From Paraburkholderia megapolitana (GTDB lineage Bacteria; Pseudomonadota; Gammaproteobacteria; Burkholderiales; Burkholderiaceae), in contig NZ_CP041745.1 in assembly GCF_007556815.1 (NCBI RefSeq), positions 4,331,001-4,395,000 of the forward strand: DNA of 64,000 bases, given 5' to 3'. The notes under the pieces were generated by a model, which was not told where the DNA came from, did not search any database, and worked only from the letters and a program-made list of their open reading frames with translations. This document shows positions 43,592-52,114 of the stretch, piece by piece (positions within the stretch are counted from its first letter, which is position 1; each line of letters opens with the position of its first letter). Made by a program: the position numbers and the translations under genes.

Positions 43592-44131
43592 TTTTCTATG
43601 TCATCCCAACATGCACTCACGAACGCCACGCTCGCGCAACGGAGAGTTAGGTTCGCCTAATAGCGACGATATTAGCTGACTTTTGTGAACCATAGGGGAA
43701 AGCACCCGGCAACGGCCCCAATACGACGAGGCATGTCGATCAATTGATTCACTTCGCAACGTTAATTTTGAAATTTATGATTCATTTTTCATAGATAAAG
43801 AAATTTAACGCCCACTTTTATGATGTTAAAGCAACAAACACCCTACCCACCGGCACCGAGCGTTCCTCAGTTAAATGGCGCGCCGGTCGAAACAAGCCGA
43901 ACGCCACGGAAATAGTTCTACTAGCGGAAATGGCAGAACTGCCCGTGTTCGAGACGCTTGCGGAAGTGGAGCGCGAACTGAACGCAGAACAGCGCTCGGT
44001 ATGGGACCGCGCATTAGGAAACCTGCATGCAGCCGGTGTAACCGCAACGGTCGTACTAGGAGTGGGAGCAGTAACAGTAGCGGGCACCGCACCTCAAAAG
44101 GCACAAGCCGCAGAGAAAGAAAAGAATCAGT
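43592..44131. other. Right end of the island, no convincing gene
   Basis: A 540-nt stretch, A+T-rich around 43740-43810 (about 70 percent by eye). A plus-strand frame at 43930-44196 reads well at first but its tail is the antisense of the tRNA gene, so it is not accepted. The promoter of the TIGR04255 operon and the element end are expected here. Confidence 0.5.
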
Positions 44132-44207
44132 TGGTGCGCCCGGCTGGGATCGAACCAGCAACCCCTGCCTTCGGAGGGCAGTACTCTATCCATTGAGCTA
44201 CGGGCGC
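44132..44207 (-). tRNA. tRNA-Arg (anticodon CCG)
   Basis: On the minus strand the gene starts GCGCCCGTAGCTCAATGGAT, has anticodon loop CTCCGAA in a CTGCC/GGCAG stem, T arm with GGTTCGATC, and an encoded CCA end. Acceptor GCGCCCG pairs with CGGGCGC. Its 3' part is the attachment site of the island. Confidence 0.97.
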
Positions 44208-44513
44208 ATTAACGCGAAAGCGCCGCAACCTGCGAGGAAGACGAGGAAGCAGCGCCAGCGAGACCGAGAGAATACCCGGTTTCCCGCTACCCGTCCACCG
44301 CACAGCCTTGACAGACAAGCCTCGGCCGGACCAAAAGCAGGCAAACCAAAGCAAAGGGACCCATCACTCCGGGTAAACGACTGCTGAACAAGTCAGCAAG
44401 CCCGCTCGCCCTCACTTAAACCTTCCGTCTATAATCGGCGTGGCGATAAATTAACAACAGGTCGTAGCTGTCACGCTGTACCGCTCACAATACCGATGGG
44501 AGACGAGACAAGC

Positions 44514-45152
44514 ATGAGCGAAGCACCACACGAAGCCCCGATCAAAACCCCCGCGCAGCTCATTGCCGCCATCATTGCCGGTTTTGCTGTCCCCGTAATT
44601 ATCATCATCCTGCTCGCGTACTACGTTAACAACTCGACGCGCACCGGCGCAGGCACCGATAGCCTCACCGATGCCGCCGTAGGCGAGCGCATCGCGCCAA
44701 TCGCTCAGGTCGCCATTCGCGACGCCAATGCGCCGCGCGTCTACAAAACCGGTCAGCAGGTCTATCAGGCCGTCTGTTCGGCATGCCATGCGGCCGGTGT
44801 AGCCGGCGCGCCGAAGTTCTCCAACACCGGCGACTGGGCCCCGCGCATCGCGCAAGGCTTCGCTACGCTCTGGCATACCGCGCTAACCGGTACCGGTGCG
44901 ATGCCCGCGCGCGGCGGCACGAGCCCCGACGACTACAGCGATTACGAAATCGGTCTCGCCGTCGCCTACATGGCCGACAACTCGGGCGGCAAGTTCGGCG
45001 ATCCGCCAGTGCCGGCGGCGGCTGGTGCGGCGGCGGCATCCGGTGCTGCAGCTGCATCGGGAGCCGCACCTGCTTCTGACGCCGCGGCAGCATCCGGCGT
45101 AGCAGCCGCTTCTGGCGCAGCACCTGCATCAGGCGCGGCTGCCGGCGGCTAA
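44514..45152 (+). CDS. Membrane-anchored cytochrome c5-type protein
   Basis: A 212-residue protein. The N-terminal membrane anchor (about 15-36, AAIIAGFAVPVIIIILLAYYV) is followed by one haem site CSACH (88-92) with downstream GTGAMPARGG holding the likely axial methionine. An about 40-residue Ala/Ser-rich tail ends the chain. Small electron carrier of the periplasm. ATG 44514 is chosen because GGGAGACGAG lies just before it; the ATG at 44496 falls within that site. Confidence 0.9.
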   Translation: MSEAPHEAPIKTPAQLIAAIIAGFAVPVIIIILLAYYVNNSTRTGAGTDSLTDAAVGERIAPIAQVAIRDANAPRVYKTGQQVYQAVCSACHAAGVAGAPKFSNTGDWAPRIAQGFATLWHTALTGTGAMPARGGTSPDDYSDYEIGLAVAYMADNSGGKFGDPPVPAAAGAAAASGAAAASGAAPASDAAAASGVAAASGAAPASGAAAGG

Positions 45153-45248
45153 CAGGTAACGGGTAACGGGTAACAGCAGCGAGGCGGCAGCGACCGCCGC
45201 CATTGCCGCAGTCAGTCGGGTACCTGGTCAGCGCCGCGAAGCAACATC

Positions 45249-45285
45249 ATCCCTGCACGTGCAACCGCACGCCGCAGGGATTTTT
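45249..45285 (+). terminator. Terminator after the cytochrome gene
   Basis: Arms ATCCCTGC / GCAGGGAT with an inner GTGC/GCAC pair, then TTTTT. It lies between convergent genes and may serve both. Confidence 0.8.
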
Positions 45286-45902
45286 CATTTCGGAGTCGAT
45301 GCAACCGGCATCGTTACCGGCTGGCTAAAGGATTCGACAAAGCCCAGCGCCGGCACCTCGCGTGCAATCGAAAGAATGCGTTCTCTCAACTCCTCGGGCC
45401 GCAACCACGGGTAGCTCAACCCATCCTGCAACGTCGCGAGCGCTACGCCATCCGGGTCCGCCACGACATCCATCCGCGCAATATGAATGTGAAGGCGCGT
45501 CGCCCGCACACCAGCCGCATCGCGCGCAAACATCCAGTGATAAACGCCGTGCCCAACCCGCAACGACCCAGTCGCGGGTTCGCGCATCACCACGAGCCAC
45601 GGCAGCGCATCGACATGCGCACCGGTTGCGTCCCCGGTCCCGCTCACATGAAGCGAGTCGCATACGTAGTACGTCCGGCATCGCGCATATTGCGCACCAA
45701 AATCGCTGACGAGCGTCTTCGCAATCGCGGGCGCGCCCACGGTGCGAGCCGGAAAAGCGATGTTTTCGGTGGCGAGGGAGAACGTGAGCACGGCATCGGC
45801 CGCAAAAATCTCGTCGATGCGCTCGGGCCGCGTGTTGTCCTTCGCGTCTATATAGGTTTCGAGCGCAACGCGGTACGGCGTGGGAGGCAGCGACAAACGC
45901 AT
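45285..45902 (-). CDS. SnoaL/NTF2-like hypothetical protein
   Basis: A 205-residue protein with an NTF2-like layout: an opening helix ALETYIDAKDNTRPERIDEIFAADAVLTFSL, a middle with LPWLVVMREPATGSLRVGHGVYHWMF, and strands RATRLHIHIARMDVV. Function unknown. The extra C-terminal part (about 60 residues) makes it longer than typical family members. It sits between the cytochrome and rep genes. Confidence 0.65.
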   Translation of the reverse strand: MRLSLPPTPYRVALETYIDAKDNTRPERIDEIFAADAVLTFSLATENIAFPARTVGAPAIAKTLVSDFGAQYARCRTYYVCDSLHVSGTGDATGAHVDALPWLVVMREPATGSLRVGHGVYHWMFARDAAGVRATRLHIHIARMDVVADPDGVALATLQDGLSYPWLRPEELRERILSIAREVPALGFVESFSQPVTMPVASTPK

Positions 45903-46018
45903 GGAATTCTCGGCTGAACAGGCCGTGCCACTCTACCGCGCATAATCGCCGCGACGGTCGATGAGCCTCGTGCGGTAAGGGTCTTCCCATCTCACCCCAC
46001 ACACAAAGCCCAACACAC

Positions 46019-48115
46019 TCAAGGCTTCTGCAACAACGCCTTCAAACTCGCCAACCGATCCTTCGGCGACATAGGCGCCTCATCGGCGGTAGGCGGCGGC
46101 GCGTCATCAAGCTCCATCTCCGGAATAAACCGCGACGGCTCGCACACCACCGTCTCCCGCGCGCGCTTGCGCTTCTTGCACCAGTTCAGATGCAAACTGC
46201 GTTGCGCCCGCGTAATCGCGACATACATCAGCCGCCGTTCTTCTTCGATACGCGCATCGTCGATCGGCGCATCGTCGGACCCACCGCGATGCGGCATGAT
46301 CCCTTCCTCGACGCCGACCAGAAACACATGCGGATACTCGAGCCCCTTAGACGCATGCACCGTAGATAGCCGCACCGCATCGGGATCTTCCTCTTTCCCT
46401 TCGAGCATCGACATCAGCGCAACCGTCTGGATCAACCCCAGCAGGTTCTTGCCGGTATCCGCAAGACCATCCGCGTTGTCATAACCGGTTTCTTCGCTGT
46501 CGCCATCCGCGGAAATCTCCGGCTCGGGCTTCGTGCCCTTACGCTTTAACCACTCGATAAACTCGAGCACGTTCTGCCACTTCGACTGCGCCTGGCGCTC
46601 ATCGAACGTGTCGTACAGGTACGCCTCGTAGTGAATCGCCTCCATCATGTCGTCGAGCAGCGTCGTCGCGGCATCCTTGTCCGCGCGGTCGGTAAGTCGT
46701 TGCATGAAATCGCAGAACGCGCGCAACGGTTCGACCTGGCGCGCCGACAAGCGCGCCTCGATGCCGCCCATATAAACCGCCTCGAACAACGACACCTTCG
46801 CCTGCCCCGCAAACGAACCGAGCGCTTCGAGCGTCGTATTGCCGACACCACGCCGCGGCGTAGTGATCGCGCGGATGAAAGCAGGATCGTCGTCGGCATT
46901 CGCGATCAAGCGCAGATACGCGCAGATATCCTTGATCTCGGCCTTGTCGAAAAACGACTGGCCACCCGAGAGCACATACGGAATCCGCTCGCGCCGCAGC
47001 ACCTGTTCAAAGATCCGCGCCTGAAAATTCCCGCGATACAGGATCGCGTAATCGCGAAACTGCGCACGCCGTTCGAACTTGTGCGCGGACAGCCTGAACA
47101 CCACCGATTCCGCTTCATGTTCTTCATCGTTGCAAGGCGTCACCGAAATCGTGTCGCCCATCCCGTGCTCGGACCACAACTTCTTCTCGAACAGCTTCGG
47201 ATTATTCGCAATGACGTTATTGGCCGCTGTCAGAATGCGCACCGTCGACCGATAGTTCTGTTCAAGCTTCACCAGATGCAGCTTCGGAAAATCCTTGCCA
47301 AGCTGCGCGAGATTTTCGAGCGTGGCGCCACGCCATCCGTAGATCGCCTGGTCGTCGTCGCCCACCGCGGTGAACGCAGCACGCGGGCCAGCCAGTTGCT
47401 TGAGCAGTTCGTACTGGCACGCGTTGGTGTCCTGGTACTCGTCGATCAGCAGGTAGCGCAGTTTGTTCTGCCAGCGGTCGCGCACCTGCTCGTTGCGCGC
47501 GAACAGCTCAGCGGGCAAACGGATCAGATCGTCGAAATCGACGGCCTGGTACGCGTGCAGCGTCGCCACGTAGTTGCGATAAACAATTGCGGCCTGCTGT
47601 TCGTCTTCATTCGCGGCGATCGCCATCGCCTCGTCGGGCATGATGAGGCCGTTCTTCCACAGCGAGATGATCGACTGGATCTTGCGGATCAGGCCTTTAT
47701 CCGTCGTACCGATCTGTTCCTGCACCATGCCGAAGCAGTCGTCGGAATCCATGATCGAGAACCCCGGTTTCAGGCCCACATGCTCGGCTTCCTGACGCAG
47801 GATCTGCACACCGAGCGAGTGGAATGTACACACGGTGAGCTGATTGACGGGAACCTTGCGGCCTTCCTTGCCCGGCGTCGTGAGCGTCTTGCCTTCGAGC
47901 AGTTTGCCGACGCGCTCGCGCATTTCCGCCGCGGCCTTGTTCGTGAACGTGACGGCGGCGATGTGGCGCGGCTCGAAGCCTTTGGCTTCGATCAGATGCG
48001 CGATCTTCTGCGTGATAACGCGCGTCTTGCCGCTGCCGGCACCGGCTAGCACAAGACACGGACCATCGAGATAGCGCACCGCTTCGTTTTGAGCGGGGTT
48101 TAGACCTGCGGACAT
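46019..48115 (-). CDS. rep: ATP-dependent DNA helicase Rep
   Basis: A 698-residue superfamily 1A helicase. Motif I is AGAGSGKTRVITQKI (Walker A, near residue 25), motif II LLIDEYQDTNACQYELL, motif III VGDDDQAIYGWRGA, motif IV QNYRST and motif VI VAITRAQRSLHLNW. Rep unwinds DNA 3' to 5' ahead of replication forks. The length matches Rep rather than the longer UvrD of this group. No accessory domain is missing. Confidence 0.95.
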   Translation of the reverse strand: MSAGLNPAQNEAVRYLDGPCLVLAGAGSGKTRVITQKIAHLIEAKGFEPRHIAAVTFTNKAAAEMRERVGKLLEGKTLTTPGKEGRKVPVNQLTVCTFHSLGVQILRQEAEHVGLKPGFSIMDSDDCFGMVQEQIGTTDKGLIRKIQSIISLWKNGLIMPDEAMAIAANEDEQQAAIVYRNYVATLHAYQAVDFDDLIRLPAELFARNEQVRDRWQNKLRYLLIDEYQDTNACQYELLKQLAGPRAAFTAVGDDDQAIYGWRGATLENLAQLGKDFPKLHLVKLEQNYRSTVRILTAANNVIANNPKLFEKKLWSEHGMGDTISVTPCNDEEHEAESVVFRLSAHKFERRAQFRDYAILYRGNFQARIFEQVLRRERIPYVLSGGQSFFDKAEIKDICAYLRLIANADDDPAFIRAITTPRRGVGNTTLEALGSFAGQAKVSLFEAVYMGGIEARLSARQVEPLRAFCDFMQRLTDRADKDAATTLLDDMMEAIHYEAYLYDTFDERQAQSKWQNVLEFIEWLKRKGTKPEPEISADGDSEETGYDNADGLADTGKNLLGLIQTVALMSMLEGKEEDPDAVRLSTVHASKGLEYPHVFLVGVEEGIMPHRGGSDDAPIDDARIEEERRLMYVAITRAQRSLHLNWCKKRKRARETVVCEPSRFIPEMELDDAPPPTADEAPMSPKDRLASLKALLQKP

Positions 48116-48382
48116 CGTCAGTGGATGGGGTGTAACGGTTGAGGGCGCAAGGACCCTTGAGACATGCGGCGCAACGGCTTACCTACGCGGATCCCCGTTG
48201 CGCGAGACCGGCGATGTTAACACGGATGAACGACATCTCATGTATCGCGCAACGGCCTGAAGCGACACCACGCTGTATGCCACCCAGCCGTAACGTCACA
48301 CCCCGCGCACGATCTGCGCGCCGGCCATGCCAGAATGTCGCCGTTGCGCGCCCTTTCAGCTTTTACCGCAGGAAATGCTCCC

Positions 48383-49432
48383 ATGACTTCACCGCTCAAA
48401 ACCGGCCTGATGGGTTACGGTTTCGCCGGCCAGACTTTTCACGCGCCGGTCATCGCCCACTGCGGACGCGCGAGCGTCGCGGCCATCGCCACCGGTCAGC
48501 CCGAACGCGCGCAGGCCGACTTTCCGGATGCGAAGATCGTCCGCGACCTCGATGCGCTCGTCGCACTCGACGACATCGAATGCATCGTCATCGCGACGCC
48601 GAACGACACGCACTACGATCTCGCGAAACGTGCACTCGAAGGCGGCAAGCATGTAGTCGTCGACAAACCCGTCACGCTAACCGCCGACGAAGCCCGCGCG
48701 CTCGCCGATCTCGCCCACACGAAGGGCCTGTTGTTCGCGCCGTTTCACAACCGTCGTTGGGACGGCGACTTTCTCACCGTGCGTGCATTGCTTGCAAGTG
48801 GGCAACTCGGTCGCGTCACGCATTTCGAATCGCACTTCGACCGCTTCCGTCCATTCGTGCGGCAGCGCTGGCGCGAAGATGCGACACGCGGCGGCGGCCT
48901 GCTGTTCGACCTCGGCCCGCATCTGATCGACCAGGCGCTGGCGTTGTTCGGCGCGCCATCCACGGTGTACGCAACCGTCGCGCTGCATCGCGACGCAGGC
49001 AGCGCCCCTGACTACGTACATCTGCAACTCGGCTATCCGAACCTCGAAGTCGTCCTGCACGCGAGCGCGCTGACGGCGCTCGCGCCGCCGCGCTTCGCGA
49101 TCCACGGTACGCGCGGCAGTTATGTGAAGCACGGCCTCGATACGCAGGAAGACCAGTTGAAGGCGGGCCTGCGTCCCGGCCAGCCGGGCTTCGGTGGCGG
49201 CAACACGCCGGGCCGGCTGCGCGTGCTGGAAGGCGACGACGAAGTAGAGCGCGATCTGCCGACACTCGACGGCGCTTATGCAGACTTCTATCGCGCGGTC
49301 GCGGCATCGATTCGCGAAGGCACACCGTTCCCGGTCAGCCCGCAAGACGCCGTCGATGTGATGACGATCATCGAACTCGCCGCTCGCAGCGCGGAAGAAG
49401 GCCGCCGACTGCCGTTCACTCGCCACGCGTGA
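48383..49432 (+). CDS. Gfo/Idh/MocA-family oxidoreductase
   Basis: A 349-residue NAD(P)-dependent oxidoreductase. The Rossmann start is TGLMGYGFAGQTFHAPVIAH, the cofactor and active-site segment is GKHVVVDKPVTLTADEARAL with the characteristic Lys-Pro, and FDLGPHLIDQALALFG holds the catalytic histidine. It resembles the YdgJ/scyllo-inositol dehydrogenase branch, but the substrate is unproven. ATG 48383 is preferred over the longer frame because GGAAA lies just before it. Confidence 0.88.
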   Translation: MTSPLKTGLMGYGFAGQTFHAPVIAHCGRASVAAIATGQPERAQADFPDAKIVRDLDALVALDDIECIVIATPNDTHYDLAKRALEGGKHVVVDKPVTLTADEARALADLAHTKGLLFAPFHNRRWDGDFLTVRALLASGQLGRVTHFESHFDRFRPFVRQRWREDATRGGGLLFDLGPHLIDQALALFGAPSTVYATVALHRDAGSAPDYVHLQLGYPNLEVVLHASALTALAPPRFAIHGTRGSYVKHGLDTQEDQLKAGLRPGQPGFGGGNTPGRLRVLEGDDEVERDLPTLDGAYADFYRAVAASIREGTPFPVSPQDAVDVMTIIELAARSAEEGRRLPFTRHA

Positions 49433-49596
49433 ACACCGCAAACCTGACAAACCGAAAGAAACCCACCACCGCACAAACGGTTACAAATAAACGACCCGGC
49501 ACGTCATCGCGCGTTACCGGCCGGTCGTTCTTGTGCGGTAACGTTTCGGACCGGCGACAATCCCGGACACAACAACAAGGCAACAAGGAGAAAGGT

Positions 49597-49947
49597 ATGC
49601 AACGCTTCATTCGCGCACTGGCAGGCGTCGCGCTGGTTTCGTCGCTGGCGGCCTGTGTGGTCGCGCCGCCGGAGACCGTGCACACGGGTCCGACTCCGCG
49701 AGAAGTTGCGATTCAGCGTTTCGATCAGGTCAACGGCCGCATCGACAACCTGGGCCGTCGCATCGATAACCGCGTGAACCAGGGCTACTATCCGCCGCCG
49801 CAAGGGGCAGCGCTGCATCACCGTCTCGACGTGATCCGCCAGGAATCGCGCGACATGGCCGCGCAGCATGGCGTCGGTCTGTCCAGCGACGAACAGCGCG
49901 TGCTGAATCAGGAACTCGACGGCGCCGCGCACGCTATCGACCAGTAA
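49597..49947 (+). CDS. Small outer-membrane-type lipoprotein
   Basis: A 116-residue lipoprotein. The signal MQRFIRALAGVALVSSLAAC has a clear lipobox with Cys20. The mature part is helical with VNGRIDNLGRRIDNRVNQGY and LNQELDGAAHAIDQ. ATG 49597 follows AAGGAG. The function is unknown; the charged helical repeat suggests an envelope-associated structural role. Confidence 0.88.
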   Translation: MQRFIRALAGVALVSSLAACVVAPPETVHTGPTPREVAIQRFDQVNGRIDNLGRRIDNRVNQGYYPPPQGAALHHRLDVIRQESRDMAAQHGVGLSSDEQRVLNQELDGAAHAIDQ

Positions 49948-49964
49948 GCGCCTGCTTTCCAAAG

Positions 49965-50007
49965 ACGGCCCGCACGGCATCACGCTGCGCGGGCCGTCCG
50001 CATTTTT
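49965..50007 (+). terminator. Intrinsic terminator after the lipoprotein gene
   Basis: Nine-bp stem ACGGCCCGC / GCGGGCCGT with a 15-nt loop, then CCGCATTTTT. Confidence 0.8.
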
Positions 50008-50140
50008 GCGCCCGCTAAATCGCTTCAATCCACCCATATTTTTGACCCACAGCACCGTGCCGGGCAGCGCCGCGCACGCCCCCGCGCGGCTCCCAATCGT
50101 CCATTTGACAAGCCTCCGGGGCTCGCGTACATTCGCCGCA

Positions 50141-50400
50141 CGCGTCGGGAGAGCGCGCTGGCCATCGCAGTTTCAAGCAGGCCGCGCCGCCGAAGGGGCA
50201 CACCCACAAACTCTCAGGCAAAAGGACCGACCGCGTCGAAATCCGTCTGTCGCCGTGCATCATCTGGCACCGGTTTTCGCACTCTGGAGAGCGGCAGTAG
50301 CCACCATTCTGGCAAGCTGCCCACCGAAGGGGCGCGCGTTTCGCCACGACACCGTTGCACAGTCGTGGTGGCGCAATCTCTCAGGTATCGAGGACAGAGG
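50141..50400 (+). ncRNA. Tandem glycine riboswitch (gcvT leader)
   Basis: Two aptamers lie in the 5' leader of gcvT. The first (50141-50236) has CGGGAGAGCGCG, CCGAAGGGGCA and CAAACTCTCAGGCAAAAGGAC with pairing ends CGCGTC. The second (50282-50400) repeats GGAGAGCGGC, CCGAAGGGGCG and CAATCTCTCAGGTATCGAGGACA closed by CTCTG/CAGAG. Glycine binding is expected to switch on the glycine cleavage operon. Confidence 0.93.
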
Positions 50401-50486
50401 GGTCATGCACCGTATCGCTCGCAGGCAGCAGGCCGCGAGGATTGCGCCGCATGGCCTTTTTTGTTTGCGAAATGCCCGAGGCCCCG

Positions 50487-51605
50487 ATGACCGAACCCAA
50501 ACACACCCCGCTCCACGCCACGCATTGCGCGCTTAAAGCACGCATGGTCGACTTTGGCGGCTGGGACATGCCTGTCAACTACGGTTCGCAGATCGACGAA
50601 CACCGCGCGGTGCGCACCGATGCCGGCATGTTCGACGTCTCGCACATGTGCGTCGTCGATGTGACCGGCGCCAAGGCGCGCGCCTTCTTCGAGCACGCGC
50701 TCGCCAACAACGTCGGCAAGCTGCAAACGCCGGGCCGCGCGCTCTACTCGTGCATGCTGAACCCGAACGGCGGCGTGATCGACGATCTGATCGTCTATTA
50801 CTTCGCCGACGACACCTTCCGCGTCGTAGTCAACGCCGGTACCGCCGAAAAAGACCTCGCGTGGTTCAACCAGCTCAATACGACCGGCGGCTATGGCCTG
50901 ACCATCACGCCGCGCCGCGACCTCGCAATCGTCGCAGTGCAAGGCCCGAACGCGCGCAACAAGGTCTGGCAAGTCGCACCATCCACCCGCACCGCCACCG
51001 AACTCCTGAAGCCGTTCAACGCCGCGAAGATCGACAACACGCCGTTCGGCGAGTTGATGGTCGCGCGCACCGGCTACACCGGCGAAGACGGCTTCGAAAT
51101 CGTGCTGCCGGCCAGCTTCGTCTGTGAGTTCTGGGATGCGCTGCAACGCCAGGGCGTGAGCCCGTGCGGCCTCGGCGCACGCGACACGCTGCGCCTCGAA
51201 GCAGGCATGAATCTGTACGGTCAGGACATGGACGACGACGTCTCGCCGCTCGACGCCGGTCTCGCATGGACAGTCGACCTCACGCAGCCGCGCGACTTCG
51301 TCGGTCGTGCGCCGCTCGAGGCGAACGGCTCGCGCAGCACGTTCGTCGGGCTGATCCTGCAGAAGGAAAACGGCAAGGCGGGCGGCGTGCTGCGCGCGCA
51401 TCAAAAGGTTGTCACGCCGCACGGCGACGGCGAGATCACGAGCGGCACGTTTTCGCCGACGATGCAGGAATCGATCGCCTTCGCGCGCGTCCCGACTGCC
51501 GTTGCCATCGGCGACACGGTGCAGGTGCAGATCCGCGACAAGAATTTTCCCGCGCGCGTGGTAAAACTGCCGTTCGTGCGCAACGGCAAAGTGCTGGCTG
51601 TCTGA
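50487..51605 (+). CDS. gcvT: Aminomethyltransferase of the glycine cleavage system (T protein)
   Basis: A 372-residue T protein: [30 protein letters not shown] at the start, [11 protein letters not shown], the folate and aminomethyl site region [13 protein letters not shown], then [20 protein letters not shown] and the C-terminal [13 protein letters not shown]. It transfers the methylene group from the H protein to tetrahydrofolate. ATG 50487 is chosen because the region before it belongs to the riboswitch; a longer frame runs through the second aptamer. It is followed by gcvH and gcvP. Confidence 0.97.
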   Translation: MTEPKHTPLHATHCALKARMVDFGGWDMPVNYGSQIDEHRAVRTDAGMFDVSHMCVVDVTGAKARAFFEHALANNVGKLQTPGRALYSCMLNPNGGVIDDLIVYYFADDTFRVVVNAGTAEKDLAWFNQLNTTGGYGLTITPRRDLAIVAVQGPNARNKVWQVAPSTRTATELLKPFNAAKIDNTPFGELMVARTGYTGEDGFEIVLPASFVCEFWDALQRQGVSPCGLGARDTLRLEAGMNLYGQDMDDDVSPLDAGLAWTVDLTQPRDFVGRAPLEANGSRSTFVGLILQKENGKAGGVLRAHQKVVTPHGDGEITSGTFSPTMQESIAFARVPTAVAIGDTVQVQIRDKNFPARVVKLPFVRNGKVLAV

Positions 51606-51661
51606 CCGCCCGCCCCGCGGCGCCCGACCCTTACCTAACGCATTCACACCAGGAGCATCCG

Positions 51662-52042
51662 ATGAGCAACGTCCCGGCCGATCTGAAATACACCGAAGAA
51701 CACGAATGGATCCGCACCGAAGCGGACGGCACGCTGACGGTCGGCATCACCGACCACGCGCAAAGCACGCTCGGCGACATCGTCTTCCTCGAACTGCCCG
51801 CAGTCGGCAAGCAGGTGAAGGAAGGCGACGCGATCGGCGTCGTCGAATCGGTGAAGGCTGCATCCGACGTCTATTCGCCGGTATCGGGCGAGATCGTCGC
51901 GATCAACGCAGAAGCCGCCGACTCCCCTGAAGACGTCAACGGCGACCCGTACGGCGTATGGCTCTTCAAGATCAAGCTCGCGGCCGGCGCATCGACCGAC
52001 AAGCTGATCGACGCCGCCGCCTACAGCAAGCTGATCGATTAA
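51662..52042 (+). CDS. gcvH: Glycine cleavage system H protein
   Basis: A 126-residue lipoyl carrier. The start is [20 protein letters not shown], the lipoylation site is Lys65 in [11 protein letters not shown], and [17 protein letters not shown] is the conserved C-terminal part. It shuttles the aminomethyl group between GcvP, GcvT and the L protein. GGAG lies before ATG 51662; 56 nt after gcvT. Confidence 0.97.
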   Translation: MSNVPADLKYTEEHEWIRTEADGTLTVGITDHAQSTLGDIVFLELPAVGKQVKEGDAIGVVESVKAASDVYSPVSGEIVAINAEAADSPEDVNGDPYGVWLFKIKLAAGASTDKLIDAAAYSKLID

Positions 52043-52114
52043 CTTTTACTTACGAACCGCGCGGCGCGCGCCGGCCCAGTCGCCTGAGCCGCGCCCCGCG
52101 CCCGCAGGACTGCC

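Larger units (their letters stand above)
38873..44130. mobile_element. Genomic island at tRNA-Arg(CCG), integrase not present
   Basis: About 5.3 kb lie between the tRNA fragment (38813-38872) and the intact tRNA gene (44132-44207). GC is lower than the flanks, especially at 40.4-41.0 kb. Seven genes are predicted, mostly on the minus strand and mostly unknown. No integrase or transposase frame was found, so the element is either a remnant or was moved by a helper. A further remnant at 37464 suggests a previous insertion. Confidence 0.8.

Noticed and set aside
43930..44196. 88-codon plus-strand frame (MAELPVFETLAEVERELNAE...)
   Set aside because: Its last 21 codons are the antisense of the tRNA-Arg gene (the well-known spurious LVRPAGIEPATPAF tail) and the ribosome site is weak.
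45155..45174. Three direct GGTAAC repeats after the cytochrome gene
   Set aside because: Too short and too few for CRISPR or an iteron array; probably a local slippage repeat.
46631..48049. 472-codon frame opposite rep
   Set aside because: Shadow of the helicase gene; repetitive Arg/His composition without recognisable domains.
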